DNA from: an uncultured Erysipelotrichaceae bacterium
GTDB taxonomy: Bacteria; Bacillota_I; Bacilli_A; RF39; UBA660
Assembly (NCBI GenBank): GCA_902764145.1
Contig: CACWUS010000011.1
Coordinates: 1 to 42,373, forward strand
Reading direction: 5' to 3'
DNA: 42,373 nt
Under the pieces are notes generated by a model that did no database searches, was not told where the DNA came from, and worked only from the letters and a program-made list of their open reading frames with translations. Below, piece by piece: positions 34,168 to 42,373 of the stretch. The position numbers were made by a program, and so were the translations under genes. The first letter of the stretch is position 1, and each line of letters begins with the position of its first letter.

Positions 34168-34482
34168 ATGAGTGTTATTAATGGTAGTAAAGATAATTTT
34201 GATAGTGAAGTATTAAAAAGTGAAAAAAAAGTATTAGTAGATTTTAATGCTACTTGGTGTGGTCCATGTAAAATGTTAGCACCAGTAATTGAAGAAATAA
34301 GTGATGAAGTTAAAGATGTTAAATTTGTAAGTGTTGATGTTGATGATGAAGAAGAATTAGCTGAAGAATATGGAGTATCAACAATACCTTGTTTAGTACT
34401 TTTTGATAATGGAAAAGAAGTATCTAGAAACATTGGATTTATGCCAAAAGATGAAATTAAAAGTATTCTTGGAGGCAAATAA
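34168..34482 (+). CDS. trxA: Thioredoxin
   Basis: 104 residues. The active site WCGPC (30-34) and the cis-Pro segment STIPCL are intact; note the Cys right after the cis-Pro. Reduced by TrxB, it passes electrons to disulfide substrates and probably to the upstream peroxidase. AAAGGAGG precedes the ATG. It overlaps trxB by one base. Confidence 0.95.
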   Translation: MSVINGSKDNFDSEVLKSEKKVLVDFNATWCGPCKMLAPVIEEISDEVKDVKFVSVDVDDEEELAEEYGVSTIPCLVLFDNGKEVSRNIGFMPKDEIKSILGGK

Positions 34483-35387
34483 TGTATGATATTATAATAG
34501 TAGGAGCAGGTCCTGCTGGTCTTACAGCTTCTATATATGCTAGAAGAAGTAATAAAAAAGTATTAGTACTTGAAGCTAACACATATGGTGGACAAATAAT
34601 TAATACATTAGATATTGAAAATTATCCAGTAGAAATGCATATATCGGGATTCGATTTTGCAACTAAACTTTATAATCAAGCAAAAGAGTTAGGTAGTGAA
34701 ATTAAATTTGAAAGAGTCAATGAAATTAAAAATTTAGATAATCATAAAGAAGTTATAACTACTAAAAACACTTATGAATGTAAGAGTGTTATTTTAGCAA
34801 CTGGTTCTTTAAATAAACATTTAGGAATAGATAGAGAAAAAGAATTAACTGGAAAAGGCATTTCTTATTGTGCAACTTGCGATGGAGCTTTTTATAAGCA
34901 TAAAGATGTAGCTGTAGTAGGTGGAGGAAATGTTGCAGTTGAAGATGCTTTATACTTAAGTGATATAGTAAATAAGGTATATATCATTTTAAGAAATGAT
35001 ACATTTAAAGCAGAAGAATCATCGGTTAATGATTTAAAGAAAAAAGATAATATAGAAATAATATATAATAGTAGTATAGTTAAACTAATTGGTGAAAGTA
35101 AACTTGAAAAAATTGTAATTAAAGATAAAAATGAAAAAGAAAAAGAATTGGATGTTTCAGGTTTATTTATAGCAATAGGTAGAACACCAGAAAATGAAAA
35201 CTTTAAGAATTTAGTTAACCTTGATGAATATGGTTATATAATAACTAATGAGAATTGTCATACTAATGTTGAAGGTATATTTGCATCTGGAGATAACAGA
35301 GTAAAAGAGTTAAGGCAATTAGTTACAGCCACTAGTGATGGTGCTATTGCTGCAACTGAAGCTATTAAATATGTAAACAAAATATAA
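34482..35387 (+). CDS. trxB: Thioredoxin reductase
   Basis: 301 residues, a low-molecular-weight FAD/NADPH reductase. FAD motif GAGPAG (8-13), redox pair CATC (Cys130, Cys133), NADPH motif GGGNVAVEDA, and the C-terminal GIFASGDNR are all present. Length is normal. Coupled to trxA. Confidence 0.95.
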   Translation: MYDIIIVGAGPAGLTASIYARRSNKKVLVLEANTYGGQIINTLDIENYPVEMHISGFDFATKLYNQAKELGSEIKFERVNEIKNLDNHKEVITTKNTYECKSVILATGSLNKHLGIDREKELTGKGISYCATCDGAFYKHKDVAVVGGGNVAVEDALYLSDIVNKVYIILRNDTFKAEESSVNDLKKKDNIEIIYNSSIVKLIGESKLEKIVIKDKNEKEKELDVSGLFIAIGRTPENENFKNLVNLDEYGYIITNENCHTNVEGIFASGDNRVKELRQLVTATSDGAIAATEAIKYVNKI

Positions 35388-35410
35388 AAGGGAATTTAAT
35401 TCTCTTTTTT
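35386..35410 (+). terminator. Terminator after trxB
   Basis: AAAAGGGAATT pairs with AATTCTCTTTT (one G-T pair), followed by T's. Confidence 0.75.
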
Positions 35411-35442
35411 ATATGATAAAATATTATTAGGAGAGTGATAAA

Positions 35443-36201
35443 ATGTTTAATTTAAAAGGAAGGGTTGCTGTTATAACTGGAGCTTCTAGTGGACTTGGAC
35501 GTCAAATGTCTCAAGCATTTGCTAGTCAAGGAGCAGATTTAGTTATTTTAGCAAGAAGAATAGAAAGACTTGAAGAATTAAAAAGTGAATTAGAGAAAAA
35601 AGGATCAAAGGTATTAGCTATAAAATGTGATGTAACTAGTACAGAAGATATCGACAATGCTGCTAAAATGGCAGAAAAAGAATTTGGTAAAGTTGATATT
35701 CTAGTTAATTGTGCTGGCTCAAGTAAAGATGCCGGTGTTCTTGATATGACTGACGAAGAATGGGATTTTACAATTGCAACAGATCAAACTTCAGTATTTA
35801 AAATGACACGTGCTTTTGCAAATATAATGAAGAAACATAATTATGGAAGAATAATCAACATAGCATCTATGTATGGACTTGTAGGAAATACTGCTATGGG
35901 AACAGTTGCATATCATTCAAGTAAGGGTGGAGTAGTTAATTTTACTAGAGCAGTAGCTGCAGAACTTGCAAAATATAATATTACATGTAATGCTATATGT
36001 CCTGGATATTTTGAAACAGAACTTACTAAAGCAGTTTTAGATACACCTGATTTTCAAGCATATATGAAAGGTACTGTACCTATGCAAAGATATGGACATG
36101 AAGGTGAACTTAATGCAGGTGCTATTTTCCTTGCAAGTGATGAAGCATCTTATGTAACTGGAGCAATACTACCAATTGATGGTGGATATACTTGTGTATA
36201 A
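35443..36201 (+). CDS. Short-chain dehydrogenase/reductase
   Basis: 252 residues, a classical SDR. TGASSGLG (12-19), NCAG (89-92), Ser142 and Tyr157-x3-Lys161 (YHSSK) form the cofactor and catalytic sites. The sequence is close in style to gluconate 5-dehydrogenase and FabG-type ketoreductases; there are no fatty acid genes next to it, so a sugar or polyol substrate is as likely. GGAGAG precedes the ATG. Confidence 0.88.
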   Translation: MFNLKGRVAVITGASSGLGRQMSQAFASQGADLVILARRIERLEELKSELEKKGSKVLAIKCDVTSTEDIDNAAKMAEKEFGKVDILVNCAGSSKDAGVLDMTDEEWDFTIATDQTSVFKMTRAFANIMKKHNYGRIINIASMYGLVGNTAMGTVAYHSSKGGVVNFTRAVAAELAKYNITCNAICPGYFETELTKAVLDTPDFQAYMKGTVPMQRYGHEGELNAGAIFLASDEASYVTGAILPIDGGYTCV

Positions 36202-36203
36202 AA

Positions 36204-36689
36204 ATGAGTAAAATTAAAGAATTATTAAATGATGAAAATTCAGTTCTAGTATTTGATATTGATGGTGTTCTAGCTTTGATGGAATTTGGTGTTTATAACC
36301 ATTATGGCCTTTTATCAGATGAAGAGTGGAATAAAGCAAGTGAAACAATAAATTTTTATACAGAAGATAAAGTTAGTAAAAAAATACAAACTTTTTTGAA
36401 AAATAAAAATATGGATAGAATATTTGTTATTACAAGAGTATGTAATAAAGATGAAATTGAATATAAAAAAGATTATGTAAATAAATACTATAATATTTTA
36501 AGAGATAATGTTTATACAGTATTAAATAATAATTCTAAAGTAAGAGAATTACATGAAATTAGAAATAAATTTAATGATATAGAAGATTATCAATTAATAA
36601 TGATAGATGATACTACTAAAGTATTAACTGAAATACAAGAACAAACACCATATTCAACTGCTCATATTAGTTCGTTTTTAGATATATAA
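36204..36689 (+). CDS. HAD-like hydrolase
   Basis: 161 residues from ATG 36204, two bases after the SDR stop. VFDIDGV (Asp18, Asp20) is HAD motif I and MIDDTTK (Asp135, Asp136) motif IV; VITR may be motif II. No large cap domain. No clear ribosome site, so translation probably depends on the SDR gene. Substrate unknown. Confidence 0.7.
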   Translation: MSKIKELLNDENSVLVFDIDGVLALMEFGVYNHYGLLSDEEWNKASETINFYTEDKVSKKIQTFLKNKNMDRIFVITRVCNKDEIEYKKDYVNKYYNILRDNVYTVLNNNSKVRELHEIRNKFNDIEDYQLIMIDDTTKVLTEIQEQTPYSTAHISSFLDI

Positions 36690-36720
36690 ATAAAAGTGCA
36701 TATTTGCATTTTTATTTTTT
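36688..36720 (+). terminator. Terminator after the HAD gene
   Basis: AAATAAAAGTGCA pairs with TGCATTTTTATTT. The next promoter's TTGCAT box (36704) is part of the stem. Confidence 0.75.
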
Positions 36721-36731
36721 TATAGTAAAAT
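36704..36731 (+). promoter_or_regulatory. Promoter of the gene at 36751
   Basis: TTGCAT (36704-36709), 16-base spacer, TAAAAT (36726-36731). Confidence 0.6.
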
Positions 36732-36750
36732 TTATAATGGTGAAGGTAGT

Positions 36751-37299
36751 ATGTTATGTAGTTTAAATGATTTGAAAGTTTATAAGGAATATTATGACAA
36801 TGTTTTAAATGGAAATATTGTATCTTATGATGAAAATGTAATAAAAAATCTTGCAACACATAAAAATAAAGAAGATGAACGTATGAAATCATTTTTATCA
36901 AATATTTTATCTCATAGCGGTAATACATCATATTTAGGAGTAAGATATTTGATACAATTCTTAAGTGATGATTATAAAATAGTAGATGGTTATCTAAATT
37001 GTTTTGATAGTGAATTATATCATTCATGGATTGAAAGTGACGATAAGGTGTATGATACTTTATTTGTTGGGGTATGGCCAAAAGACTTGTTTTATAAAGT
37101 TACAAGTCCATCAGTAATTAGAGTAATTGATCCAAAAAAAGATGAAGAATATAAAAGAATAAAAAACAAAACAATTGAAGTATTAGAAGATAAAAAAGAA
37201 TTTGGATATATTGATTGGTATAATTACATGAAAGATAATTCAATTAACACCAGAGCTTTAACATATCCTAAAAGAATAAGAAAGTTTAATAATGAATGA
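36751..37299 (+). CDS. Hypothetical protein
   Basis: 182 residues, soluble, without signal or membrane segments; rich in Tyr, Asp and Lys. I do not recognise the family. It overlaps the DUF4186 gene by eight bases and has its own promoter, so the three genes up to 38191 are probably one unit. Confidence 0.65.
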   Translation: MLCSLNDLKVYKEYYDNVLNGNIVSYDENVIKNLATHKNKEDERMKSFLSNILSHSGNTSYLGVRYLIQFLSDDYKIVDGYLNCFDSELYHSWIESDDKVYDTLFVGVWPKDLFYKVTSPSVIRVIDPKKDEEYKRIKNKTIEVLEDKKEFGYIDWYNYMKDNSINTRALTYPKRIRKFNNE

Positions 37300-37636
37300 A
37301 ATATTTGAAAGATTAAATAAATCTAAATTTAGAAGTAGTTTTCATTTAAATAATAAAATGAAAGATTATACAAGAATAAAAGGTTTAGATGAAATTAAGA
37401 AACATGCCTATGATTTTGTTAATAGTAGACTTAAAAATAAACAAAAGAATGATGGTAAACAAACTCCTATGAAACAAGTTCATCCAGTATTTATAGCACA
37501 ACATGCAACAGCCACTTGTTGTAGAGGATGCATGTATAAATGGTATCACATAAGTGAAGAAAAAGAGTTGAGTGAAAAAGAAATAGATTATTTCGTGAGT
37601 ATTATTATGAAATGGATAGAAAATGAGATAAAATAG
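37292..37636 (+). CDS. DUF4186 family protein
   Basis: 114 residues. The segments KFRSSFHL, HPVFIAQHATATCCRGC and KWYHI match the DUF4186 family, which is marked by HPVFxAQHATATCCRGC-x-x-K-W. The paired Cys and His residues suggest metal binding or a redox role. Function not established. Overlaps the preceding gene. Confidence 0.85.
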   Translation: MNEIFERLNKSKFRSSFHLNNKMKDYTRIKGLDEIKKHAYDFVNSRLKNKQKNDGKQTPMKQVHPVFIAQHATATCCRGCMYKWYHISEEKELSEKEIDYFVSIIMKWIENEIK

Positions 37637-37651
37637 TCTAATGGTGATAAT

Positions 37652-38191
37652 ATGAGAAAAAAGTATATTGAAAAAAGAAAGAAATTTACAACAAATACTT
37701 ATATGAAAGAAACAATTGATTGTGATTTAATTATTACTAGAGAAGATGAGACATATATTACAATAAAAAAATATAAGAAAATGAATGGTAAGTTTATTAC
37801 TAAAAATATCGTTGGAAAAGAAATGACATATTTAGATGAAGGATATTATTTAGTTGAAATAACTCCAATAAATGAAAATTATAATATTAGATTTTATGTA
37901 ACACCAGATAAGAGTGTTTTAGATTATTATATAGATATTACTTTAAAAAATGGTGTAGAATATAAAATACCATATTATATTGATTTATATTTAGATATTG
38001 TACATGATAATGATCAAGATAAAGTATATTTTGCAGATGAAGATGAATTAAAAGAAGCGTTAGATAATAAAATAATAAGTAAAAAAGATTACAATCTTGC
38101 TTATAGAGTAGGAAATAAATTATTAAAAACATTAAAGGAAAACAAGCACTTTAATATAGATGTAATTAAATATATTAACAAATACTATTAG
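37652..38191 (+). CDS. DUF402 family protein, possible nucleoside phosphatase (YgaC/Ntdp-like)
   Basis: 179 residues. YYIDIT, YIDLYLDIV, ADEDELKEAL and the helical end fit DUF402, the fold of B. subtilis YgaC/Ntdp and FomD, which cut phosphates from nucleotides using metal-bound Asp/Glu. The acidic positions D-Y-Y-I-D and D-E-D-E-L are kept. Activity is inferred from the family. Confidence 0.75.
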   Translation: MRKKYIEKRKKFTTNTYMKETIDCDLIITREDETYITIKKYKKMNGKFITKNIVGKEMTYLDEGYYLVEITPINENYNIRFYVTPDKSVLDYYIDITLKNGVEYKIPYYIDLYLDIVHDNDQDKVYFADEDELKEALDNKIISKKDYNLAYRVGNKLLKTLKENKHFNIDVIKYINKYY

Positions 38192-38229
38192 GATATATTA
38201 TAAAACAATTTATAGAAAGGATTTGAAAT

Positions 38230-38622
38230 ATGAAAAAAGAAGTAGAAGAATTATTAAATAAGGATAAAGGTTTCATAAATAATCAAAACTTTAAAATAGA
38301 AGATTGTAATGAAGAATTTGTAAAAATGAGTTATGAAATAAAACAAGAAGGGATGAATCCATATGATATAGTTCATGGTGGAGTACTATTTGGGCTTGCT
38401 GACACAACTTCTGGAGTACTAGCTGCAATACACAATAAAAAATGTGTTACAACTAGTGCAACAATTAATTATTTAAGTCCTGCTAAAAAAGGTAAGATAT
38501 ATGCAGTAGCTAAAGTTTTAAAAGAAGGTAAAAGTATAGGATACTATATTGTAGATATATATGATGAAGAAGACAATTTATTAGTTTCAGCAAACTTTAA
38601 TATGTATTTTATAAACAAATAA
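38230..38622 (+). CDS. PaaI-type hotdog thioesterase
   Basis: 130 residues. HGG (49-51) and Asp58 in LADTTSG are the family's active-site elements; TTSATINYLSPAKKG is the following strand. It should hydrolyse acyl-CoA thioesters in the cytoplasm; the acyl group is unknown. AAAGGAT precedes the ATG. Confidence 0.87.
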   Translation: MKKEVEELLNKDKGFINNQNFKIEDCNEEFVKMSYEIKQEGMNPYDIVHGGVLFGLADTTSGVLAAIHNKKCVTTSATINYLSPAKKGKIYAVAKVLKEGKSIGYYIVDIYDEEDNLLVSANFNMYFINK

Positions 38623-38648
38623 AAAAATCTCTTGATGAGACTTTTTTA
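38621..38648. terminator. Two-way terminator between the thioesterase and DUF4282 genes
   Basis: TCTC/GAGA with flanking A and T runs that pair, loop TTGAT. It lies between the converging stops. Confidence 0.75.
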
Positions 38649-39065
38649 TTTTAAATGTTTTTTGATTTCTGTAGTATTTTTCCAAATCATTATCTTGATT
38701 AGAACACCTTCAGCGATAAGTCTTGCAATTAAATTACCAAAAATTAATGTTAATAAGAATCCAATGAAGCTTTCGCTAATAAGTGCAAATGAGAATAATG
38801 TAATAAATATTGCACAGAAATAATAACCGATCTTAAGAATTGCTTCAATCATCATTTTATCAAATCTTAAGAAATCTTTTAGCCAAGCAAAGAATGGTTG
38901 TTTTGGATTTTCTTTCTTTTGTACAAATACAAAATATACAACAAAGCATCCTGCTAAAGCAACAATCAATGAAACAATAGTCCAAATAATAGCACCAGTT
39001 CCCATTGATGGTCCATTACTAATTAAGTTATTTCCATAGTTATAACTTCCATAAGTATTATACAT
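38646..39065 (-). CDS. DUF4282-type small membrane protein
   Basis: 139 residues with a Tyr/Asn/Gly-rich N-terminus, one membrane segment (about 25-48), then a DFLRFDKMM segment, two more membrane segments, and a RLIAEGVLIKIMIW segment. The F-L-x-F-D-K-M and R-x-x-x-E pieces fit DUF4282. GGAAGGAG precedes the ATG. Function unknown. Confidence 0.7.
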   Translation of the reverse strand: MYNTYGSYNYGNNLISNGPSMGTGAIIWTIVSLIVALAGCFVVYFVFVQKKENPKQPFFAWLKDFLRFDKMMIEAILKIGYYFCAIFITLFSFALISESFIGFLLTLIFGNLIARLIAEGVLIKIMIWKNTTEIKKHLK

Positions 39066-39332
39066 TTAAAATCGCTCCTTCCTTAAATATATATTATCAT
39101 ATTATTAAAAAAATGTGAATAATTTATTATTTAATATTCATTTAATATTTGTTATATATAATTTAATTGTTGAAAGGAAGAGTGATGCTTATAAACAAAT
39201 TAAAAATATAGAAAATAGAATATAATAATTAATAAAATAATAAATATTTTTTCACACACACCTACCTTAATAAAAGTCATATTTAATATGACTTTTTAAT
39301 TTCAATATGATAAAATTTAAAATAGAGGTATT
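39066..39332. other. Intergenic region with a possible short transcript
   Basis: It holds TATAAT at 39157-39162 (weak -35), a strong ribosome-like site GAAAGGAAG (39172-39180), an eight-codon frame from ATG 39184, a low-complexity AT stretch, and a perfect hairpin with T's at 39272-39298. This may be a small RNA or leader, or the remains of a gene. Nothing else is seen. Confidence 0.35.
39272..39298 (+). terminator. Terminator hairpin upstream of the GH13 gene
   Basis: AAAAGTCATA pairs perfectly with TATGACTTTT around a five-base loop, with a T run. Confidence 0.75.
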
Positions 39333-40238
39333 ATGAATAGAATATTAAGTTTATTTGATTGTCCACTTAAAGATGTTAAAAGATTGCTACCAATTATAAG
39401 TAAACAAGGTTTTAATGCAGTACAGGTTTCTCCTTTGCAAAAAACTAAAGATGATAGTACAAAAGATTGGTGGATTCTATATCAACCAATTGGTTTTGAA
39501 ATAGGAAACAGAATTGGTTCTAAAAGTGAATTATATGATTTATGTATAGAAGCTAGGAAATATGGAATAAATATAATAGTAGATGCTGTTATTAATCATA
39601 CTGCTAATAAAAGTGATAAAGAATACTTAGTTCCTCATGAAAAAGTAGATATTGAATTATTAAAAAACCCAGATTGTTTTAAAGAAAGAAAGCAAATTGA
39701 TAATTGGGATAGTAGATATCAAGTTACTAATTATTGTATGGGACTTCCAGGACTTAATCCCAATAATAAAATTGTTCAAAATAAAATAATTAATATGTTA
39801 AATGAATATATTGATGTTGGAGTAAATGGCTTTAGATTTGATGCGGCAAAATCAATTGCTTTACCAAATGAAGGTTGCGATTTTTTTCCTATAATAACCT
39901 ATTCATTAAAAAGGTGGATACCACTCATATATGGTGAAGTGTTATTTGCAGACAATAGATTAATAGAAGAATATGCAAAATATATGAAAGTTTTAACTAA
40001 TAGTGATGCATATAATAAAGATAGTATAATTAAATTTGTAGAAAATAAAGATAGCTATTTATCAAAAGATTTAGGATGGACTAAAAATTGGACTAAAGAA
40101 ATGGTTAGCGATGCATATTCAAATATGGTTAATTATTATCCTAATACAATTTATTATGCTAGAAATTATAGTGATGACTGGTACGAATGGCAATCAGATA
40201 GGGTAAGAGAAGCTAATAAAAAATTGATAAAACATTAA
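39333..40238 (+). CDS. Short GH13 (alpha-amylase family) protein
   Basis: 301 residues, no signal peptide. GH13 region I is DAVINHT (84-90), region II GFRFDAAK with nucleophile Asp170, region III IYGEV with acid Glu202, region IV VENKD with Asp240; here Lys replaces the usual His before that Asp. The three catalytic acids are thus present. It is far shorter than usual amylases and lacks the C-terminal beta domain. It is probably cytoplasmic and may act on stored alpha-glucans, or may be a specialised member. Confidence 0.78.
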   Translation: MNRILSLFDCPLKDVKRLLPIISKQGFNAVQVSPLQKTKDDSTKDWWILYQPIGFEIGNRIGSKSELYDLCIEARKYGINIIVDAVINHTANKSDKEYLVPHEKVDIELLKNPDCFKERKQIDNWDSRYQVTNYCMGLPGLNPNNKIVQNKIINMLNEYIDVGVNGFRFDAAKSIALPNEGCDFFPIITYSLKRWIPLIYGEVLFADNRLIEEYAKYMKVLTNSDAYNKDSIIKFVENKDSYLSKDLGWTKNWTKEMVSDAYSNMVNYYPNTIYYARNYSDDWYEWQSDRVREANKKLIKH

Positions 40239-40261
40239 CATTTTTATTCTTGTTTTATAAT
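40235..40261 (+). promoter_or_regulatory. Possible uvrB promoter
   Basis: TTAACA (40235-40240), 15-base spacer, TATAAT (40256-40261). The spacer is short. No LexA-type operator was recognised. Confidence 0.4.
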
Positions 40262-40310
40262 ATGTAAAATGATAGAATATCATTGATTATATAAAGAAGG
40301 GAAATATATT

Positions 40311-42263
40311 ATGTTTGAGCTTGTATCTAAATATAAACCTAGTGGGGATCAAGTGACTGCTATTGAAGAATTAGTTGATGGAATACAAAGTGGAAAAAAA
40401 GATCAAGTATTACTTGGTGCCACAGGTACTGGTAAAACATTTACTATGGCAAATGTAATAGCAAGAGTTAATAAACCAACTCTTGTTTTAGCACACAATA
40501 AAACTTTAGCTGGACAATTATATGCAGAGTTTAAAGAATTATTTCCTAATAATAAGGTTGAATACTTTGTTAGTTATTATGATTATTATCAACCAGAAGC
40601 ATATGTACCAAGCAAAGATTTATATATAGAAAAAGATTCATCAATTAATGATGAAATAGATGAACTAAGACATGCAGCTACAGCTGCAATAATTGATAGA
40701 AGAGATACAATAATAGTATCTAGTGTTTCATGTATATATAATATTGGTGAAAAAGAAGAATATATAAATAAAATGTTAAATCTTTATGTTGGACAGACTA
40801 TAGAAAGAGATAAAATACTTGAAAAACTTGTTAGTATGCAATATGAAAGAGGAATGATTGATTTTAAACGTGGTACTTTTAGAGTAAATGGAGATGTTAT
40901 TGAACTTATTCCAATTGGCGAAAAGAAAAGTGGAATAAGAATAGAAATGTTTGATGATGAAATAGAAAAAATATCTTTATTCGATCCACTAACTGGTAAA
41001 AATAATAAAAGTGTTAAAACAATTAATATATTCCCAGCATCATTATTTGTAACAAGTGATGAAAAGTTAAAAGAAGCAACTTCAAGAATAGAAAAAGAAC
41101 TAGTTTCTAGATTAAAAGAATTACATGAACAAGGAAAACTATTAGAAGAACAAAGATTAAAAGAAAGAACAATGTATGATTTGGAAATGCTTCGTGAAAC
41201 TGGATTTTGTCATGGTATAGAAAACTATAGTAGACATTTAAGTTTAAGAGGTGAGGGTGAAACACCAACAACTCTAATTGATTTTTTTCCAAAAGATTTT
41301 CTTTTAATGATAGATGAAAGCCATGTTACACTTCCTCAAGTAAGAGGTATGTATAATGGGGATCATATGAGAAAGAAAACACTTGTTGAATATGGATTTA
41401 GACTTCCAAGTGCAATGGATAATAGACCTTTAAAATTTGATGAATTTAGAAACAAGTTAAATCAAACAATTTATGTATCCGCAACACCAGGTGATTATGA
41501 ATTAGAATTAAGTGGAAAACCAGTTGAACAAATTATTAGACCAACTGGACTATTAGATCCAATTATTGAAGTTAGAAAAACTAAAAATCAAATTGACAAT
41601 ATATTAGAAGAAATAAATAAGCGTATTGAAAGAAATGAAAGAGTATTAATAACTACATTAACTATTCGTATGAGTGAAGAACTAACCTCATATTTAAAAG
41701 AACTTGGATATAAAGTTACTTATTTACATAATGAAATAAAAACTTTAGAACGTTTAAATATAATAAGAAATTTAAGACTTGGTAAAATAGATGTGGTTGT
41801 TGGAATAAATCTTCTTCGTGAAGGTCTTGATATTCCTGAAGTTTCATTAATATGTATAATGGATGCTGATAAGCAAGGTTTCTTAAGAAGCGATAGAAGT
41901 TTAATTCAAACTATAGGACGTGCTGCTAGAAATGAAAATGGTATGGTAATAATGTATGCTGATTATATTAGCGATGCTATGAAAATAGCAATAGATGAAA
42001 CTAATAGAAGAAGAAGTATTCAAGAAAAGTATAATAAAGAGCATAATATTACACCAAAAACAATTATTAAAGAAATTAGAGATGCCATTACTAATGAAGT
42101 TGAAGAAGAGAAGATAGAGAAACAAAAATATTCTAAGAGAGAAATCAATGATATGGTATCTAGATTAGAAATTGAAATGAAAGAAGCTGCTAGTAAACTT
42201 GATTTTGAAAGAGCAACTGAACTTAGAGATATAATATTTGAACTTAAAGGAATAGAAAAATAA
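40311..42263 (+). CDS. uvrB: UvrABC system protein B
   Basis: 650 residues, the damage-verification helicase-like subunit of nucleotide excision repair. Walker A GATGTGKT (36-43), the beta-hairpin [10 protein letters not shown] (near 93-102) that probes the damaged strand, motif II MIDESH, motif [11 protein letters not shown], and the C-terminal UVR domain ([16 protein letters not shown]) that binds UvrC are intact. Length is normal. uvrA, which often follows, is not in the window: an IS end begins 14 bases after the stop. AGAAGGG precedes the ATG. Confidence 0.97.
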   Translation: MFELVSKYKPSGDQVTAIEELVDGIQSGKKDQVLLGATGTGKTFTMANVIARVNKPTLVLAHNKTLAGQLYAEFKELFPNNKVEYFVSYYDYYQPEAYVPSKDLYIEKDSSINDEIDELRHAATAAIIDRRDTIIVSSVSCIYNIGEKEEYINKMLNLYVGQTIERDKILEKLVSMQYERGMIDFKRGTFRVNGDVIELIPIGEKKSGIRIEMFDDEIEKISLFDPLTGKNNKSVKTINIFPASLFVTSDEKLKEATSRIEKELVSRLKELHEQGKLLEEQRLKERTMYDLEMLRETGFCHGIENYSRHLSLRGEGETPTTLIDFFPKDFLLMIDESHVTLPQVRGMYNGDHMRKKTLVEYGFRLPSAMDNRPLKFDEFRNKLNQTIYVSATPGDYELELSGKPVEQIIRPTGLLDPIIEVRKTKNQIDNILEEINKRIERNERVLITTLTIRMSEELTSYLKELGYKVTYLHNEIKTLERLNIIRNLRLGKIDVVVGINLLREGLDIPEVSLICIMDADKQGFLRSDRSLIQTIGRAARNENGMVIMYADYISDAMKIAIDETNRRRSIQEKYNKEHNITPKTIIKEIRDAITNEVEEEKIEKQKYSKREINDMVSRLEIEMKEAASKLDFERATELRDIIFELKGIEK

Positions 42264-42276
42264 AAAGATGTTTATA

Positions 42277-42373
42277 TGAACTGAACCCCAAAAGTTGGAC
42301 AGTTTATAAATAGTTTCTAATTAGAGGATTGTAACCTGTAATTTATAGGTGACAGTCCTTTTAATTTTAATTT
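42277..42373 (+). mobile_element. Outer end of a second IS3-type insertion sequence, cut by the window edge
   Basis: TGAACTGAACCCC followed by AAAAGTTGGACAG (42277-42302) has the form of IS3/IS150-type terminal inverted repeats. A hairpin (42326-42358) and a T run follow, as is common between the end repeat and the first transposase frame. No transposase frame is reached before the window ends. The sequence differs from the left-edge element, so the two are not the same IS. Confidence 0.7.
42326..42358 (+). terminator. Hairpin inside the right IS end
   Basis: GGATTGTAACCTGTA pairs with TATAGGTGACAGTCC (with G-T pairs and one mismatch) around a short loop, followed by TTTT. It can end uvrB transcription and shield the transposase from it. 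Confidence 0.7.

Noticed and set aside
34143..34478. Minus-strand frame opposite trxA
   Set aside because: trxA is certain on the plus strand and the mirror frame is Ser-rich without domain.
1..42373. Mycoplasma-type code (TGA as Trp), suggested by the very low GC
   Set aside because: TGA ends several coupled genes (for example 11296-11298, 18644-18646, 37297-37299) and Trp codons are TGG.
1..42373. CRISPR arrays, tRNA or rRNA genes, prophage
   Set aside because: No spaced direct repeats, no cloverleaf or rRNA-like segments and no phage structural genes were seen. The AAA+ and partner pair resembles some phage genes but has no phage neighbours.

Overview
The window is very AT-rich DNA from an endospore-forming Gram-positive bacterium of the Bacillota. 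A spore-germination gerA operon lies back to back with cotE, and there is a full set of glycerol teichoic acid genes, an LCP ligase and khpA/rpsP in the usual order. CotE together with tagO/tagD/tagGH points to the Bacilli side, probably a gut-type low-GC lineage; that placement is inference. Both TGA and TAA/TAG serve as stops and Trp is TGG, so the code is standard and not the Mycoplasma code. Genes are tightly packed, many overlap by 1-4 bases, and several promoters are embedded in the terminator of the gene before.

Layout. (1) 1-92 and 42277-42373: outer ends of two different IS3-type insertion sequences, each cut by the window edge, so the window looks like a contig that ends in repeats. 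(2) 109-5739, minus strand: a surface operon of a dockerin-bearing glucosaminidase, a membrane-anchored protein with a cohesin-like domain, and an LCP-family ligase. (3) 5890-7890: a prepilin-like protein with a Hint (intein/Hedgehog-type) domain near its C-terminus. (4) 8011-18646: teichoic acid synthesis and export (tagO, gpsA, three CDP-glycerol glycerophosphotransferase-family genes, one fused to a GT4 glycosyltransferase, tagD, tagGH), then galE and a HAD phosphatase. (5) 18721-19800: rpsP, khpA and an unknown gene. (6) 19802-23970: gerAA-gerAC-gerAB on the minus strand, cotE on the plus strand. (7) 24151-26468: a soluble GdpP-like DHH phosphoesterase and a divergent PRPP synthetase. (8) 26469-32207: a yybP-ykoY-type (Mn2+) riboswitch candidate ahead of two paralogous lipoproteins, an unknown 441-residue protein, a coiled-coil MoxR/CobS-like AAA+ ATPase and a partner protein. 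(9) 32255-40238: housekeeping and accessory genes (DUF3267 peptidase, tsaC, glutathione peroxidase, trxA-trxB, SDR, HAD, DUF4186, DUF402, thioesterase, DUF4282, a short GH13 protein). (10) 40311-42263: uvrB.

How the genes fit together. Regions 2 and 4 form one cell-wall theme: TagO starts the linker, GpsA and TagD make CDP-glycerol, the TagB/F-like proteins prime and extend the chain, TagGH exports it and an LCP protein attaches it to peptidoglycan, while the glucosaminidase remodels the wall. The strongest candidates for something undescribed are the prepilin-Hint fusion, the cohesin-like/dockerin pair encoded beside an LCP ligase, and the riboswitch-preceded lipoprotein/AAA+ cluster.
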